A DNA stretch of 64,000 nucleotides from Bremerella sp. P1. GTDB taxonomy: Bacteria; Planctomycetota; Planctomycetia; Pirellulales; Pirellulaceae. This document shows, in pieces, positions 29,167-38,386 of this stretch. The translations under genes and the position numbers were made by a program. The number at the start of each line of letters is the position of its first letter. Position 1 is the first letter of the stretch. Where the stretch lies: the NCBI RefSeq assembly GCF_028748185.1, contig NZ_CP118164.1, forward strand, positions 2,418,001-2,482,000, given 5' to 3'. The notes beneath the pieces were generated by a model. It was not told where the DNA came from and did no database searches. It was given only the letters and a program-made list of their open reading frames with translations.

Positions 29167-30042
29167 TTACTTCTTTCGCATCACGAAGACCGCGTCGCTG
29201 ATTTCGTCGTCAAACGGCATTGGGTCGTCGATGTCGTAATTGAAGTCGTACACTTCGCAGATTTCAAACTCTGGCACCTTCGCCAAGAGACTACGAAACT
29301 GCGTTGGGTTGTAGATACGATAGGGATACTCGGCCTTCAGGCGAAGTTGCTTTTCGCCGTCACGGACTTGCAGATGAAACAGCAACGTTTCGAGACGTTC
29401 TTCGCGACACGATTCCACGACTTCTAACGTGGTGGTCACTTCGACTTCCCCGTCGCGATTGGTCCAGTGCTCCTCGCACTCCGGATCATCATAGTCCTGC
29501 AGGATATGAAAGCCCAAGATATACATTCCGCCGGTCTTGAGAGAACTTGCCACACAGTGCAGGTGGCTTTCCGCTTCCTCTTCGGTGAGCAAATGGCGAA
29601 ACGTATTGAACGTGCAAAGCGCCGCGTCGAGTGGCTCCTCGATCTGGAAGCTCGCCATATCGGCCGACAAAGTCTCAGCGTTCAGCTCTTTCTCGTAGAG
29701 TTGCCGGGCAAGGTACGCCAGGGATGCCTCGTTATTGTCTAAACCAAGCATCTTGAAGCCACGCGTGGCCATTTCGACTACGTTCCGGCCTCCTCCGCAT
29801 CCGATATCCAAAACGCGATGGACCTCGTCCTGGCCGAATCGCTTAAAGACGTCTTCAAAGAAGTCGCACTCCAACTCCGTTTCGTCCTGAAAAGATAGGT
29901 CCCAGTATTTGGGATAGTCGTAGCAATCGACTGTTTCAAATGGTGTCAAGAGATTGTTCTCGTAGAAGAAGTACGGAGCCCTGAGGGCAATCTTGCCATT
30001 GTGCCCTGATTCCGCATCTGCCGATAGGAGCAAAGTGACCAA
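29167..30042 (-). CDS. SAM-dependent methyltransferase
   Basis: The protein of up to 291 residues has a class I methyltransferase fold with SAM motif I VLDIGCGGGRNVVEMA (about residue 90), an acidic residue in motif II (LGLDNNEASLAYL) and motif IV-like DAALCTFNTFRHL. The C-terminal half contains a beta-strand-rich segment (VEVTTTLEVVESCREERLET) seen in small-molecule methyltransferases. The substrate is not evident. The N-terminal 30 residues look atypical, and a TTG at 29949 is an alternative start. The gene is convergent with the toroid gene and lies 62 bases after the transporter fusion gene on the same strand. Confidence 0.75.
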   Translation of the reverse strand: MVTLLLSADAESGHNGKIALRAPYFFYENNLLTPFETVDCYDYPKYWDLSFQDETELECDFFEDVFKRFGQDEVHRVLDIGCGGGRNVVEMATRGFKMLGLDNNEASLAYLARQLYEKELNAETLSADMASFQIEEPLDAALCTFNTFRHLLTEEEAESHLHCVASSLKTGGMYILGFHILQDYDDPECEEHWTNRDGEVEVTTTLEVVESCREERLETLLFHLQVRDGEKQLRLKAEYPYRIYNPTQFRSLLAKVPEFEICEVYDFNYDIDDPMPFDDEISDAVFVMRKK

Positions 30043-30104
30043 TCGGCCGAAAGCTACGAAAGTAATTGCCCGCAGGTGCCAGCAGTGCTATTTGCCCCGC
30101 ATTC

Positions 30105-31667
30105 TCACGTTGCTGGAACACCCAGTGTTTCCGCGGCTTCTACCACGGTTTTCTTGTCGATGTCGACCATTCCATTCGCTTTGCGCATTTGTTGAGTCGA
30201 GATCGTGTTCACCATCTTTCGTAGGCGTTCGGTAGCGGCTCGATCTTTGGCCAGGCGGGGCGAAACCAGAAGTACCGCGTCATAGGGCGGCAACACGAAC
30301 CGTGGGTCGGCCAGCTCGACGATCTCATTCGTGGCCAGGCGACCATCGGTACGGTACCCCACAATCACATCCGCGTCCCCACGAAGTAGCGCTCCGTACA
30401 TCAGCGTGGCATCCATCGACTTTGTTTCACCGAACTGCAAACCATACGCAGTCTGCACGTTCTGCCATTCGGGACGCGACCAGAATTCAATCTCACAGGC
30501 CGCCGTCAAATCACCGGCGTGGGTGGCTAAATCTTCCAGCGACTTGATCCCCAATTCGTCAGCTTTCTCTTTTCGCATGGCAAAGACATAGTCATTACTG
30601 AAACCAAGCGGCCCCAACGTCAGCACACCGCTGCTCTCTTTCAAATCGGTGGCAATGTCGATCATCATTTCCGCGGAAGACACGTTGTCGCTACGTTTCA
30701 TCTCGTTCGCCCACAGCGTCCCGGAGTAATCAACGTAGCAGTCGATCTCGCCACGTTGCAGTGACTGCAGAACGACCGTCGATCCCAGCCCCGCTTTGAC
30801 GTCCGTCTGGCGGTTCGCATCCTTTAACGTGTCCTGCAGATGTTCGATCAGAATGTACTGCTCGGTGAATGGCTTGCCGCCAATCACATACGGCTTCTCC
30901 TGAATGAACTCGCTCGTCTCGGCCAGACGATCGGTTGGTGTGATGGTTGGCTGCGGCTGTACCGCTTTCAGCAAGAGCGGACTCAGCGCGACGGCAATCA
31001 TTCCGCCGATCGAACCCAACGCCCAGGCCTTGCTACGCCGCTGCGATGCGCGTTCAAGTCCACCCAGGAGCATATCCAATAACAGTGCTAAGCCGGCGGA
31101 AAACACACAGCCAACAAACAGTGCCACCGGATTGGTCGTTTGCAAACCGGCGAAGATGTAATCCCCCAGGCTCGTCGCCCCAACCGGGTAAGCGAGCGTC
31201 GCCGCACCCACCACCCAAGCCGAAGCTGTACGAATCCCTGCGATGATCGTTGGCGATGCCAAAGGCAGTTCGACGATCCGCAGCCGTTGCCACTTGTTCA
31301 GCCCAATTCCATCGGCTGCTTCGATGCAGCCTGGGTCAACCGTTTTCATTCCGGCGATCGTGTTTCGTAGGATCGGCAGAATGCTGTAAAGCACCAACGC
31401 GATCCAGGCGGGCATGATGCCGGTGCGATCCAAGGCAAACACCATGATCGCCAGCAAGGCCATGCCAGGAATCGTTTGAATGATATTGGCGATCGTGACC
31501 GCTACCTTCTCCCACTGCGGCCTGCGCGAACAAAAGATCCCCAGCGGAATACTGATCAGCACGCCAGCCAGGATCGAGGTGAAGGCCAGAAAGACGTGCC
31601 CTCCCAGTCGGTCTGGTAGAAAGCTTAGCTGGTACGGCACTCGTGCCCAGAAGTCAGCATCGAACAT
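30105..31667 (-). CDS. Osmoprotectant ABC transporter: permease fused to substrate-binding protein
   Basis: The 520-residue protein joins two parts. Residues 1-210 form an OpuBB/ProW-type permease with about six membrane helices and the EAA loop EAADGIGLNKWQRLRIVELP. After a linker helix (about 215-235), residues 240-520 are a type II OpuAC/OsmF-like binding protein (GGKPFTEQYILIEHL; CYVDYSGTLWANEM; GADVIVGYRTDGR-like block). Such fusions import glycine betaine, choline or carnitine against osmotic stress. The binding domain follows a further membrane helix and so faces the periplasm. The ATPase gene lies 70 bases upstream on the same strand. The exact substrate cannot be read from sequence. 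Confidence 0.88.
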   Translation of the reverse strand: MFDADFWARVPYQLSFLPDRLGGHVFLAFTSILAGVLISIPLGIFCSRRPQWEKVAVTIANIIQTIPGMALLAIMVFALDRTGIMPAWIALVLYSILPILRNTIAGMKTVDPGCIEAADGIGLNKWQRLRIVELPLASPTIIAGIRTASAWVVGAATLAYPVGATSLGDYIFAGLQTTNPVALFVGCVFSAGLALLLDMLLGGLERASQRRSKAWALGSIGGMIAVALSPLLLKAVQPQPTITPTDRLAETSEFIQEKPYVIGGKPFTEQYILIEHLQDTLKDANRQTDVKAGLGSTVVLQSLQRGEIDCYVDYSGTLWANEMKRSDNVSSAEMMIDIATDLKESSGVLTLGPLGFSNDYVFAMRKEKADELGIKSLEDLATHAGDLTAACEIEFWSRPEWQNVQTAYGLQFGETKSMDATLMYGALLRGDADVIVGYRTDGRLATNEIVELADPRFVLPPYDAVLLVSPRLAKDRAATERLRKMVNTISTQQMRKANGMVDIDKKTVVEAAETLGVPAT

Positions 31668-31737
31668 GGTTCTATTCTTATCCCCCTCGTCCCAATCGGA
31701 AGAGAGTTAGCGTGAAGGGTTTTGCATTCCGGCAGCG

Positions 31738-32499
31738 TTAGGCACTTAGCTCTCGAACGAGTTCGCCATGGCGGCGTGGCGTTTCCAGCAGCTTGGCAAC
31801 GTAATCGTCGCCTGGATCTTGCAGAAGTTCTTTCGGGGTACCGATACGCAAGATTTCGCCAACGTTCATGACGGCAATGATGTCTGCCAGGAGTAACGCT
31901 TCGGCCATATCATGGGTGACGATCACGGCGGTCAAACCGAGCGAACGCTGGATTCGGCTGAATTCGATTTGCAGCGTATCGCGGGTCACCGGGTCGAGTG
32001 CCCCGAAGGGTTCGTCCAACAGCATCACTTTCGGCTCGGCAGCCAACGCCCTGGCAAAGCCGACCCGTTGACGCTGCCCGCCAGAGAGTTCACTCGGCAG
32101 ACGTTTGGCGAAAGTCTCGTGGGGCAGATCAACCATGTCCAACAGTTGATTCGCCTTGGTCGTTCGCTCTTTCGCAGGTACGCCTTGCAGTTTTAGAAGG
32201 AGTGTCACGTTGTCGGCGACATTCATATGCGGCAAGAGGCCAATGCTTTGGAAGACATAGCCGATCCGGCGACGAAGCTGAACGGGATCTTGGTGGGTAA
32301 TATCTTCACCACCGACCAGAATGGTACCGGAAGTGGGTTCGATCAAGCGATTGATCATCTTCACGGTCGTGCTTTTGCCGCTGCCACTCCCACCCAGAAG
32401 CGCCAGGACTTTCCCCTCCGGCACTTCCAACGAGACATTCTTCACCGCGAAGGTCTTACCTCCGTCCCACGATTTGCAGAGATCTTTGAGTTGAATCAT
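31738..32499 (-). CDS. Osmoprotectant ABC transporter ATP-binding protein
   Basis: The 253-residue ATPase has Walker A GGSGSGKSTT, the signature LSGGQRQRVGFARAL, Walker B VMLLDEPFGAL and the switch His in VTHDMAEALLLAD. It is closest in type to OpuBA/OpuCA/ProV. It lacks the C-terminal CBS pair that senses ionic strength in OpuA-type ATPases, so regulation must lie elsewhere. It precedes the permease/binding fusion gene and supplies energy for its transport. The 70-base gap between them contains a run resembling the dispersed CCCCTC/GAGAG repeat. Confidence 0.92.
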   Translation of the reverse strand: MIQLKDLCKSWDGGKTFAVKNVSLEVPEGKVLALLGGSGSGKSTTVKMINRLIEPTSGTILVGGEDITHQDPVQLRRRIGYVFQSIGLLPHMNVADNVTLLLKLQGVPAKERTTKANQLLDMVDLPHETFAKRLPSELSGGQRQRVGFARALAAEPKVMLLDEPFGALDPVTRDTLQIEFSRIQRSLGLTAVIVTHDMAEALLLADIIAVMNVGEILRIGTPKELLQDPGDDYVAKLLETPRRHGELVRELSA

Positions 32500-32633
32500 C
32501 AGCTTTTCTCGCTTCTTACGAGCTCAGCGGGATAGGGTACGAATGCATCACGTCACTCGCTTACCAATTAATAGCGAAAAAGGGGAATCGTTAGGACAGA
32601 AACTTTTTCGCGGCTTCCCCACAGGTGTGCAGC

Positions 32634-34067
32634 CTAACCGATCACTTCGCCACTGGCCTCCCCTTCTTCGTCGGATTCATCATCGACGGGATTTTGATCT
32701 GACGGGGGAGCTTCCTCCTTCTTCTCCAGTAGCGGCTCTAACTTTTTGTTCAGCCGCTCGTATTGCTCCTGAATAATCTTCAGGTCTGCCGGGTGATGCG
32801 GCTGCTCAAGGGCCCCTTCCATGGTAAGCCGTGCTTGATGCAGCACATCTTCCGCATGGGTTTCATGCGTAACGGCATCTGCGATTCGCTGATATCCTTC
32901 CATCAACCGCTGCGACACGGCCGCGCTGCTAATGGCGTAGCTTCGCATCTGATCAAAGGCCGCATGCATTACACTGGAAAACGTTTGCCGGTCGACGATC
33001 AAACGAAGATGCCCATCGTGATCGAAGCGATTCGCCGCAGGCATTTGCCGCTGAGCCAACTGTGCCAAGGCCGACGACAATCGATCGATACAATTGACGG
33101 CCGTGTAGGGATCGTTGATGCCAGGACTCAAAGCACGAACACCCATTTGCGAAAGCTCGTGCACCGAACAGTTCACATCTTGCCACGGCGTGCGATTATT
33201 CCCAATGAAGAAGGTTTCGTTGATCGCGCGGGCTACTTCGTTCTCATCAATCTGGTCCAACGCGGCGACTCGAGCCAGCGTTTCGCCACGGGAAAGAAAA
33301 TCGCCTGGACGCTTGGGGAGTTCAATGATCAAGTTCAGCTGAGTTGCCAAGGCAATCAGGTCGTCCCCTTCAATTCCCTGAATGTAACCTTCGCGAGTCG
33401 ACTGAACGGTCACCCCTTCCTTCAAGGCGTTCCACTCCTCTTCGGTGACCTCACGCTCGTGAGAGTTTTCTTTGGGTGGGGGATCACCGATCTTGTCAGG
33501 AAAGATCCGCTCCATCGAATGTCGCAGGTCCGTAGCGAGACTCGCGACAATCTCCGGCGCTTGGGCAATCATCGCGACATGGTGGATGAAATAGAGCAAG
33601 ATCATCAGGCTGCCCAAGGCAAATAAAATTGCTGCCATTACGGACAGATGGGGAATGAAGAAGTTATCTTCGCCGAGCTTACGCACCATCTTCAGCACCA
33701 CCAGGCTATAGACGGCCGTGCCCATGAACGCCCCGATCGTCCACTGGGTGGTCCGATCACCCAACCGGCTACGCAGCACGCGCGAGCCAAATTGAGAAGA
33801 AGTGATCGAAAGCGTGACCATTTCCATTGAAAGAACCACACCGGCCACGGTGATCATTCCGCCGGCGATTGTGGACAGAACTGTCTGAGCTCCGTTGGTC
33901 GTCGTCTCTAGCCAGAAAAAATCTTCCCAAGATCTTTTTAAAGAATGGTCAATCCACAGCATCAGTACCGCACCAACAACCCCTCCTAACGTGCAAAGAA
34001 CGGGCACAAACCAGAGGCTGTGTTGCAAGCGATTCCAATAATTAATCAACTTTTTTAGAGATAACAT
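32634..34067 (-). CDS. DUF2254 predicted membrane protein
   Basis: The 477-residue protein has four transmembrane helices in the first 170 residues (SLWFVPVLCTLGGVVGAVLML; STIAGGMITVAGVVLSMEMV; and two near 107-160). The remaining cytoplasmic region is a DUF2254 domain, with VQSTREGYIQGIEGDDLIALA and GIRALSPGINDPYTA-like ALSPGINDPYTAVNCIDRL. The helix pair near 60-95 with SITSSQFGSRVLR is the family hallmark. The acidic C-terminus (PVDDESDEEGEASGE) is a variable tail. The function is unknown; the topology suggests a channel or transporter, which is not demonstrated. It is divergent from the ArsR gene. Confidence 0.85.
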   Translation of the reverse strand: MLSLKKLINYWNRLQHSLWFVPVLCTLGGVVGAVLMLWIDHSLKRSWEDFFWLETTTNGAQTVLSTIAGGMITVAGVVLSMEMVTLSITSSQFGSRVLRSRLGDRTTQWTIGAFMGTAVYSLVVLKMVRKLGEDNFFIPHLSVMAAILFALGSLMILLYFIHHVAMIAQAPEIVASLATDLRHSMERIFPDKIGDPPPKENSHEREVTEEEWNALKEGVTVQSTREGYIQGIEGDDLIALATQLNLIIELPKRPGDFLSRGETLARVAALDQIDENEVARAINETFFIGNNRTPWQDVNCSVHELSQMGVRALSPGINDPYTAVNCIDRLSSALAQLAQRQMPAANRFDHDGHLRLIVDRQTFSSVMHAAFDQMRSYAISSAAVSQRLMEGYQRIADAVTHETHAEDVLHQARLTMEGALEQPHHPADLKIIQEQYERLNKKLEPLLEKKEEAPPSDQNPVDDESDEEGEASGEVIG

Positions 34068-34331
34068 TTAGGCATTATTGCTTGAGGAAAGATCTACGTC
34101 CCAGTTAAGCCGGACGGGAGTTATTCTCGATCATAGACAGCCGCAGGCAACAAGACGAACACGAAATGAAATGGAATGAATTGCCTTTCAGTTGCCCGTG
34201 AATACGATTTGCATCGACGCCCAACGATCGCCTAGCGGAACAAAGCGATTGCCCCTACAATCCCAGCACCCCTACCAATGGTCACCCGCTAACCACGATT
34301 ATCTTCGACATCCTGGATCATTCGAGAGTCC

Positions 34332-34655
34332 ATGAAAAAGAAACGTGAATACGAACTCTGTGCTGGTAGGTTAAAGGCTCTTGCCGATCCCGATCGCTTG
34401 CGGATTGTCGAGCAGCTATTCTCAGGCCCGATGAATGTCAGCGACTTATCGAAAGCGCTCGACGAAGAGATCGTGAAGGTCTCGCACCATCTGGGTGTCT
34501 TGCGGCACGCGGATCTTGTGCAAACCGAGAAACAGGGGCGTTTCGTTATTTACTCGCTGGCCCCGGATGTTGCCGCCGAGAGTAAGAGCGAGTCGATGAC
34601 CCAGGCTCGCCGAATCGACTTCGGCTGCTGCTCGGTTAATCTCGAATTGAAGTAG
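34332..34655 (+). CDS. ArsR-family transcriptional regulator
   Basis: The 107-residue protein has a winged helix-turn-helix: ALADPDRLRIVEQLF, MNVSDLSKALDEEIVKVSHHLGVLRHADLV and the wing EKQGRFVIYSL. There is no CxC motif in helix 3 typical of arsenic sensors. A CC pair near the end (FGCCSVNLELK) is the only thiol pair and could be a metal or redox site. It is 133 bases upstream of the SRPBCC-GyrI gene on the same strand, so it may regulate it; ArsR/SRPBCC pairs are common in other bacteria. The target is not shown by sequence. Confidence 0.85.
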   Translation: MKKKREYELCAGRLKALADPDRLRIVEQLFSGPMNVSDLSKALDEEIVKVSHHLGVLRHADLVQTEKQGRFVIYSLAPDVAAESKSESMTQARRIDFGCCSVNLELK

Positions 34656-34788
34656 CTTCTTTCCGCGCGAAAACCTTTGACGCAGCTAGCGGGGAATTCC
34701 ATAATCGGAGCTTCCCTGAGCCCCCCGGACCCTTCGTGCGAATCAACGACGGTCCCCGGGCTTCCCTGTCAGCTGTGAGGAATCAACG

Positions 34789-35721
34789 ATGCCGCGCTTC
34801 CATGTTGAAAAGTCGATCGAGATCGCTGCGCCTCCGCAAACGGTCTACGAGAAAGTCGTCGACTTCAAGACATGGCCAACCTGGTCACCTTGGCTATGTG
34901 CGGAACCCGATGCCCAGGTAACTATCAGCGAGAACTCGAACTCGCAGGGCTCTCTCTATAAATGGTCCGGCGAGGTAGTTGGTGCCGGCGAGATCGAGCA
35001 TATCAAGCTCGATCCCCATCGACGAATCGACGAGGAGATTCGCTTCCTGAAACCCTTCGCTTCGACTTCAAGCGTAGCATTCGATGTCGAGCCCTCCGGA
35101 CTGGGCACGAAGCTGACTTGGCACATGGATGGCTCTCTGCCCTGGTTCATGTTCTGGATGACCGGCATGATGAAGGGCTTCATCGGAATGGACTACGAGC
35201 GCGGTCTGAAGATGCTCAAAGAATGGATCGAGACTGGTACGATCCACAGCAAGACGAATATCCTGGGCATTGAAGAGATCGGCCCCATTCACATGGCCGG
35301 CCTGCGACGCAGCTGCTCGCTGAAAGACATTGGCGGAACCATGCAGGGTGCCCTGGGCCAGATGATGGATCTATACGCCAAACATGGGCTGCCCAGCGAG
35401 GGGAAATTGATGGCGGCTTACCACAAGTTCCATATCGGAAAGCAAACGTGCGAATTCACCGTCGGCACGATCTTGCCCTCAGGCGATATCGACGTTCCGG
35501 CACCGCTCGAGAAATGGTCGTGCCCCCAAACCAAGGCCTTCTGCGTCGAGCACCTGGGCGATTACAATCATCTGGGTAACGGCTGGAGTGCCGCCAATCA
35601 ACATGTGCGGTACAAGAAGCTGAAGCAACGCAACTGCAGTGCGTTTGAAATCTACGAGAACAACCCCGACAAGACCCCGATTGATCAACTGCAGACAAAG
35701 ATCTACCTTCCACTTAAGTAA
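34789..35721 (+). CDS. SRPBCC domain fused to a GyrI-like effector-binding domain
   Basis: The 310-residue protein has an N-terminal START/Bet v1-type SRPBCC domain (residues 1-145: FHVEKSIEIAAPPQTVYEKV, TWSPWL, LTWHMDGSLPWFMFWMTGMM) with a hydrophobic cavity for lipids or aromatic ligands. The second half (about 160-310) resembles the GyrI/SOUL-like effector-binding domain (FTVGTILPSGDIDVPAPLEKW; HLGDYNHLGNGWSAANQHV; IYLPL at the end). Both bind small hydrophobic molecules. It has no DNA-binding domain and follows the ArsR gene, suggesting a stress- or ligand-responsive pair. The ligand is unknown. Confidence 0.82.
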   Translation: MPRFHVEKSIEIAAPPQTVYEKVVDFKTWPTWSPWLCAEPDAQVTISENSNSQGSLYKWSGEVVGAGEIEHIKLDPHRRIDEEIRFLKPFASTSSVAFDVEPSGLGTKLTWHMDGSLPWFMFWMTGMMKGFIGMDYERGLKMLKEWIETGTIHSKTNILGIEEIGPIHMAGLRRSCSLKDIGGTMQGALGQMMDLYAKHGLPSEGKLMAAYHKFHIGKQTCEFTVGTILPSGDIDVPAPLEKWSCPQTKAFCVEHLGDYNHLGNGWSAANQHVRYKKLKQRNCSAFEIYENNPDKTPIDQLQTKIYLPLK

Positions 35722-35774
35722 CTTCCCACCTTCCCCCTCACCGGCGTGCCGCGGTACGCCTTTAGGAGCCGTGC

Positions 35775-37151
35775 ATGAGTCAGGATGTCGATCAGAATCA
35801 TCAGGAAGATGAAGGCGGACCCGATTGGATTGCGATTGGCGTTACCATCGCCTCGCTCGTCCTGCTGGTCGTCCTTTCTCCTTGGATGCTCAACGTTCAA
35901 CTCGGATTTCTGATCATTCAGGTCGTGTTGATCTCGATCGTCATTTGGCAAGCATGCGATCCCTTCGCCGATGCCGCCCAGTGGGTAGGCGAGAAGCTCC
36001 GATTGCCGGGCTCGGTGCGCGGTGCCACGCTCGACGCGGTGGCCAGCAGTATGCCAGAACTGTTTAGCGGCATCTTCTTTGTCGTCGTCGCGGTGATGAG
36101 CGTTCAAAGTGATTCCGTCGCGGACATGGCCCAGACCGGTGCCGAAGGATACGGCAGCACCCTGGCTACCTGTGCTGGCAGCGCCGTTTACAACATGATC
36201 TTGATTCCGGCGTTTTGCGGGATCGTCATTTCGCTCTATCGCAAGTCGCAACCGACGGTCGATGTCGAACCGGAAGTCATCTCCCGGGATGGCATGTGGT
36301 TCATTGCTTGCGAACTGGTGTTGATCGCTTTCCTGTTCAATGATCGCATGTATTGGTGGATGGGCCTGGTGTTCATCGGAATGTACATCGCCTACATCTT
36401 TCACTTGTTCGTTGATGCCAAACGCTATCAGCGGGCAATGGACGCGATTCATGCTCATCTTGGAGAAGTCGGTCACGACACACCCACCGAGCAAATCGTG
36501 GAGACACTGCAAGAAGAGAACATCAAAGCCACGCACATGTTGGTCGAGAAGATTAAGAGCTCGGCTGATGAAGACGAGGATGAAGAGACCGACTCGGCCG
36601 GTGCTTTTTACGGAATGTTTGACATCCCGCTCAACGGCCTGACTGCAACCTTGGTCCTTCTGGTCTGCACAGGCATCGCGGCTATTTCATGTTACTGGCT
36701 GGTTGAAGTTACCAACGAAACAGCGCACGTCTTGAACGTACCAGTCTTCTTTGTCGCGGTCATACTCGCCGCCGCAGCTTCGAGCGTGCCGGACACGTTT
36801 CTCTCGATTGGTGCCGCCATGCGAGGTGATGACTCGGGTGCGGTATCGAATGTGTTCGGCTCGAACATCTTCGATATTTGTATCTGCCTGTCGATTCCAC
36901 TGTTGGTCAATTCCTACCTGATTGGTTGGCAGCCGGTACTCTTGGTGCAAGATGGCAAACCGATCGAAGGTCTGGTTGACCTGCGTTTGCTACTGGTGAC
37001 GCTTTCTGCGATTACCCTGTTGGTACTTTGGCACCGCCGCCAGCTAACGCGAGCCAAGTCTTATTTCCTGGTCTTCCTGTATACCTTGTTCATTGCCTAC
37101 GCCATCGCGGGTTCCTTCGGATTCAGCATCGTGGGCATGTTGGGGCTGTAA
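35775..37151 (+). CDS. CaCA-family sodium/calcium exchanger-like protein
   Basis: The 458-residue integral membrane protein has about 10-11 helices in two inverted halves. The alpha-1 region is SVRGATLDAVASSMPELFSG and CAGSAVYNMILIPAF; the alpha-2 region is AAASSVPDTFLSIGAAM and VSNVFGSNIFDICICL. Conserved acidic residues in each line the ion pathway in this superfamily. Between the halves a cytoplasmic loop (about 215-275) is strongly acidic (SSADEDEDEETDSAG) and may sense or buffer cations. It exchanges Na+ or H+ for Ca2+ or a related cation. The hairpin at 37162-37190 follows. Confidence 0.85.
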   Translation: MSQDVDQNHQEDEGGPDWIAIGVTIASLVLLVVLSPWMLNVQLGFLIIQVVLISIVIWQACDPFADAAQWVGEKLRLPGSVRGATLDAVASSMPELFSGIFFVVVAVMSVQSDSVADMAQTGAEGYGSTLATCAGSAVYNMILIPAFCGIVISLYRKSQPTVDVEPEVISRDGMWFIACELVLIAFLFNDRMYWWMGLVFIGMYIAYIFHLFVDAKRYQRAMDAIHAHLGEVGHDTPTEQIVETLQEENIKATHMLVEKIKSSADEDEDEETDSAGAFYGMFDIPLNGLTATLVLLVCTGIAAISCYWLVEVTNETAHVLNVPVFFVAVILAAAASSVPDTFLSIGAAMRGDDSGAVSNVFGSNIFDICICLSIPLLVNSYLIGWQPVLLVQDGKPIEGLVDLRLLLVTLSAITLLVLWHRRQLTRAKSYFLVFLYTLFIAYAIAGSFGFSIVGMLGL

Positions 37152-37161
37152 CTTTTGAGAG

Positions 37162-37190
37162 CGTGGTCTCGAAATGAATTCGAGGCCACG
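37162..37190 (+). terminator. Hairpin after the exchanger gene (terminator-like, no T run)
   Basis: CGTGGTCTCGAA (37162-37173) and TTCGAGGCCACG (37179-37190) pair over 12 bases with one T-G wobble and a five-base loop. There is no T run after it, so it may act as an mRNA end-stabilising structure or a weak terminator. Confidence 0.45.
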
Positions 37191-37372
37191 TCCATGTGTC
37201 AGCAAGATTGCCTGAATTTGCCCCCTTATTTTCCCCCGGAATTTTGAGGCAACACGGTAATTTCTTTTGTACGATAACGTGCCGGTGCGTAATGCGCACC
37301 ACCTCACTTCAAATCCTTTCTTATCTAAAGACCTATCTCCTACAACAATTGTCGATTAAGGGAATCCAGACG

Positions 37373-37816
37373 ATGGGATTACTTGACTCGTTATTCGGAG
37401 GAATGGAAGGTTCCTCGAAGTTGACCCCTCAAGAGTCGTTTGCCGGGATCCTCATGGGTGCCAGCGGATGTGACGGACACATCGCCGAAGAAGAAGTAGA
37501 CGGCCTAATTACTTGCCTGGTACGTATGAAACTGTTCCAGCGATATGACGGCCGACAATACGGCAAGACCTTGAACAAGCTGCACGGCTTCATGAAGAAG
37601 AAGGGGGTCGATGCCTTGATCGATTCCTGTACCGAAACGCTACCCAAGGAACTCGCCAAGGCAGCCTTCTGCAATGCATGTGATATCGTGCTGGCCGATG
37701 GCATTGTTGAACCAGACGAAAAGGCCTTTATCGATCGGCTGCGAGAGAAACTGCAGATCGATGGCAAAACGGCCAAGACGATCGCCGAAGTGATGGTCAT
37801 CAAGAATAAAGGTTAG
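37373..37816 (+). CDS. TerB-like protein, copy 1
   Basis: The 147-residue, all-helical protein resembles the TerB/tellurite-resistance-like fold: an N-terminal GLLDSLFGG segment, LMGASGCDGHIAEEEVDGL and the paired acidic motif CDIVLADGIVEPDEKAFIDRL. The Asp/Glu-rich DG.(I/V)...E motifs are thought to bind divalent metal in this family. The start is the ATG at 37373 after AAGGGA; the open frame extends upstream to 37196 without character. It is a tandem duplicate of the next gene. TerB proteins are linked to stress and membrane-associated defence, but this copy stands alone from other ter genes. Confidence 0.75.
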   Translation: MGLLDSLFGGMEGSSKLTPQESFAGILMGASGCDGHIAEEEVDGLITCLVRMKLFQRYDGRQYGKTLNKLHGFMKKKGVDALIDSCTETLPKELAKAAFCNACDIVLADGIVEPDEKAFIDRLREKLQIDGKTAKTIAEVMVIKNKG

Positions 37817-37870
37817 CGATCTGGCATCGCTCAAGCGAACTACCAACCTTCCGCCGATTGGGATTATTTC

Positions 37871-38317
37871 ATGTCACTATTTGATGATGTATTAGACGAT
37901 TCGTCCTTCGCCCCGGAACAGTTTGGACCGCAAGAAGGATTCGCGGGAACACTTCTCGCTGCATCGGCCTGCGATGGGCACATTGCCGATGAAGAAGTGG
38001 GCTCGCTGATCACCACGCTGACCCGCATGAAGATGTATCAGCATGTGCCGCCGCACAAATTCAACTCGATGATGGATCGCCTGATGGGCGTCCTCAAGCG
38101 AGGCGGTCCTGAAAAGCTGATTGCCGCCGCCATTCCAGCGATTCCTCCGGAACTTCGCGAGACGGCCTTCGCCAATGCATGTGATATCGTGCTGGCTGAC
38201 GGGATCGTCGAGCCCGATGAAAAGGAATTCATCGACGACCTGATGATCAAGCTCGAGATGGACAAGAATCGAGCCAAGACCATCGTCCAGGTCATGGTCT
38301 TCAAGAACCAAGGCTAA
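37871..38317 (+). CDS. TerB-like protein, copy 2
   Basis: The 148-residue protein is a paralogue of the preceding one. It shares EGFAGTLLAASACDGHIADEEV and NACDIVLADGIVEPDEKEF, and the DNA is also alike at the C-terminal motif (NACDIVLADGIVEPDE is encoded almost identically at about 37673-37723 and 38174-38224). It starts with ASP-rich FDDVLDDSS. The 54-base spacing means they are probably cotranscribed. It has no signal peptide, so both should be cytoplasmic. The function is unknown beyond the fold. Confidence 0.75.
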   Translation: MSLFDDVLDDSSFAPEQFGPQEGFAGTLLAASACDGHIADEEVGSLITTLTRMKMYQHVPPHKFNSMMDRLMGVLKRGGPEKLIAAAIPAIPPELRETAFANACDIVLADGIVEPDEKEFIDDLMIKLEMDKNRAKTIVQVMVFKNQG

Positions 38318-38338
38318 CGAGCGTTGTAATCCAAATTG

Positions 38339-38367
38339 CCATGCCCACGTTCTCTGCGTGGGCATGG
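38339..38367. other. Perfect hairpin between convergent genes
   Basis: CCATGCCCACG (38339-38349) and CGTGGGCATGG (38357-38367) form a perfect 11-base stem with a seven-base loop between the TerB-like gene and the convergent YCII gene. There is no proper T run on either side (plus side TCGTTTAT). It is probably a shared transcript end structure. Confidence 0.5.
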
Positions 38368-38386
38368 TCGTTTATGGCCAGTTGTG

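Noticed and set aside
37373-38317. Tellurite-resistance operon
   Set aside because: Only TerB-like proteins are present; terC, terD and other partners are missing.
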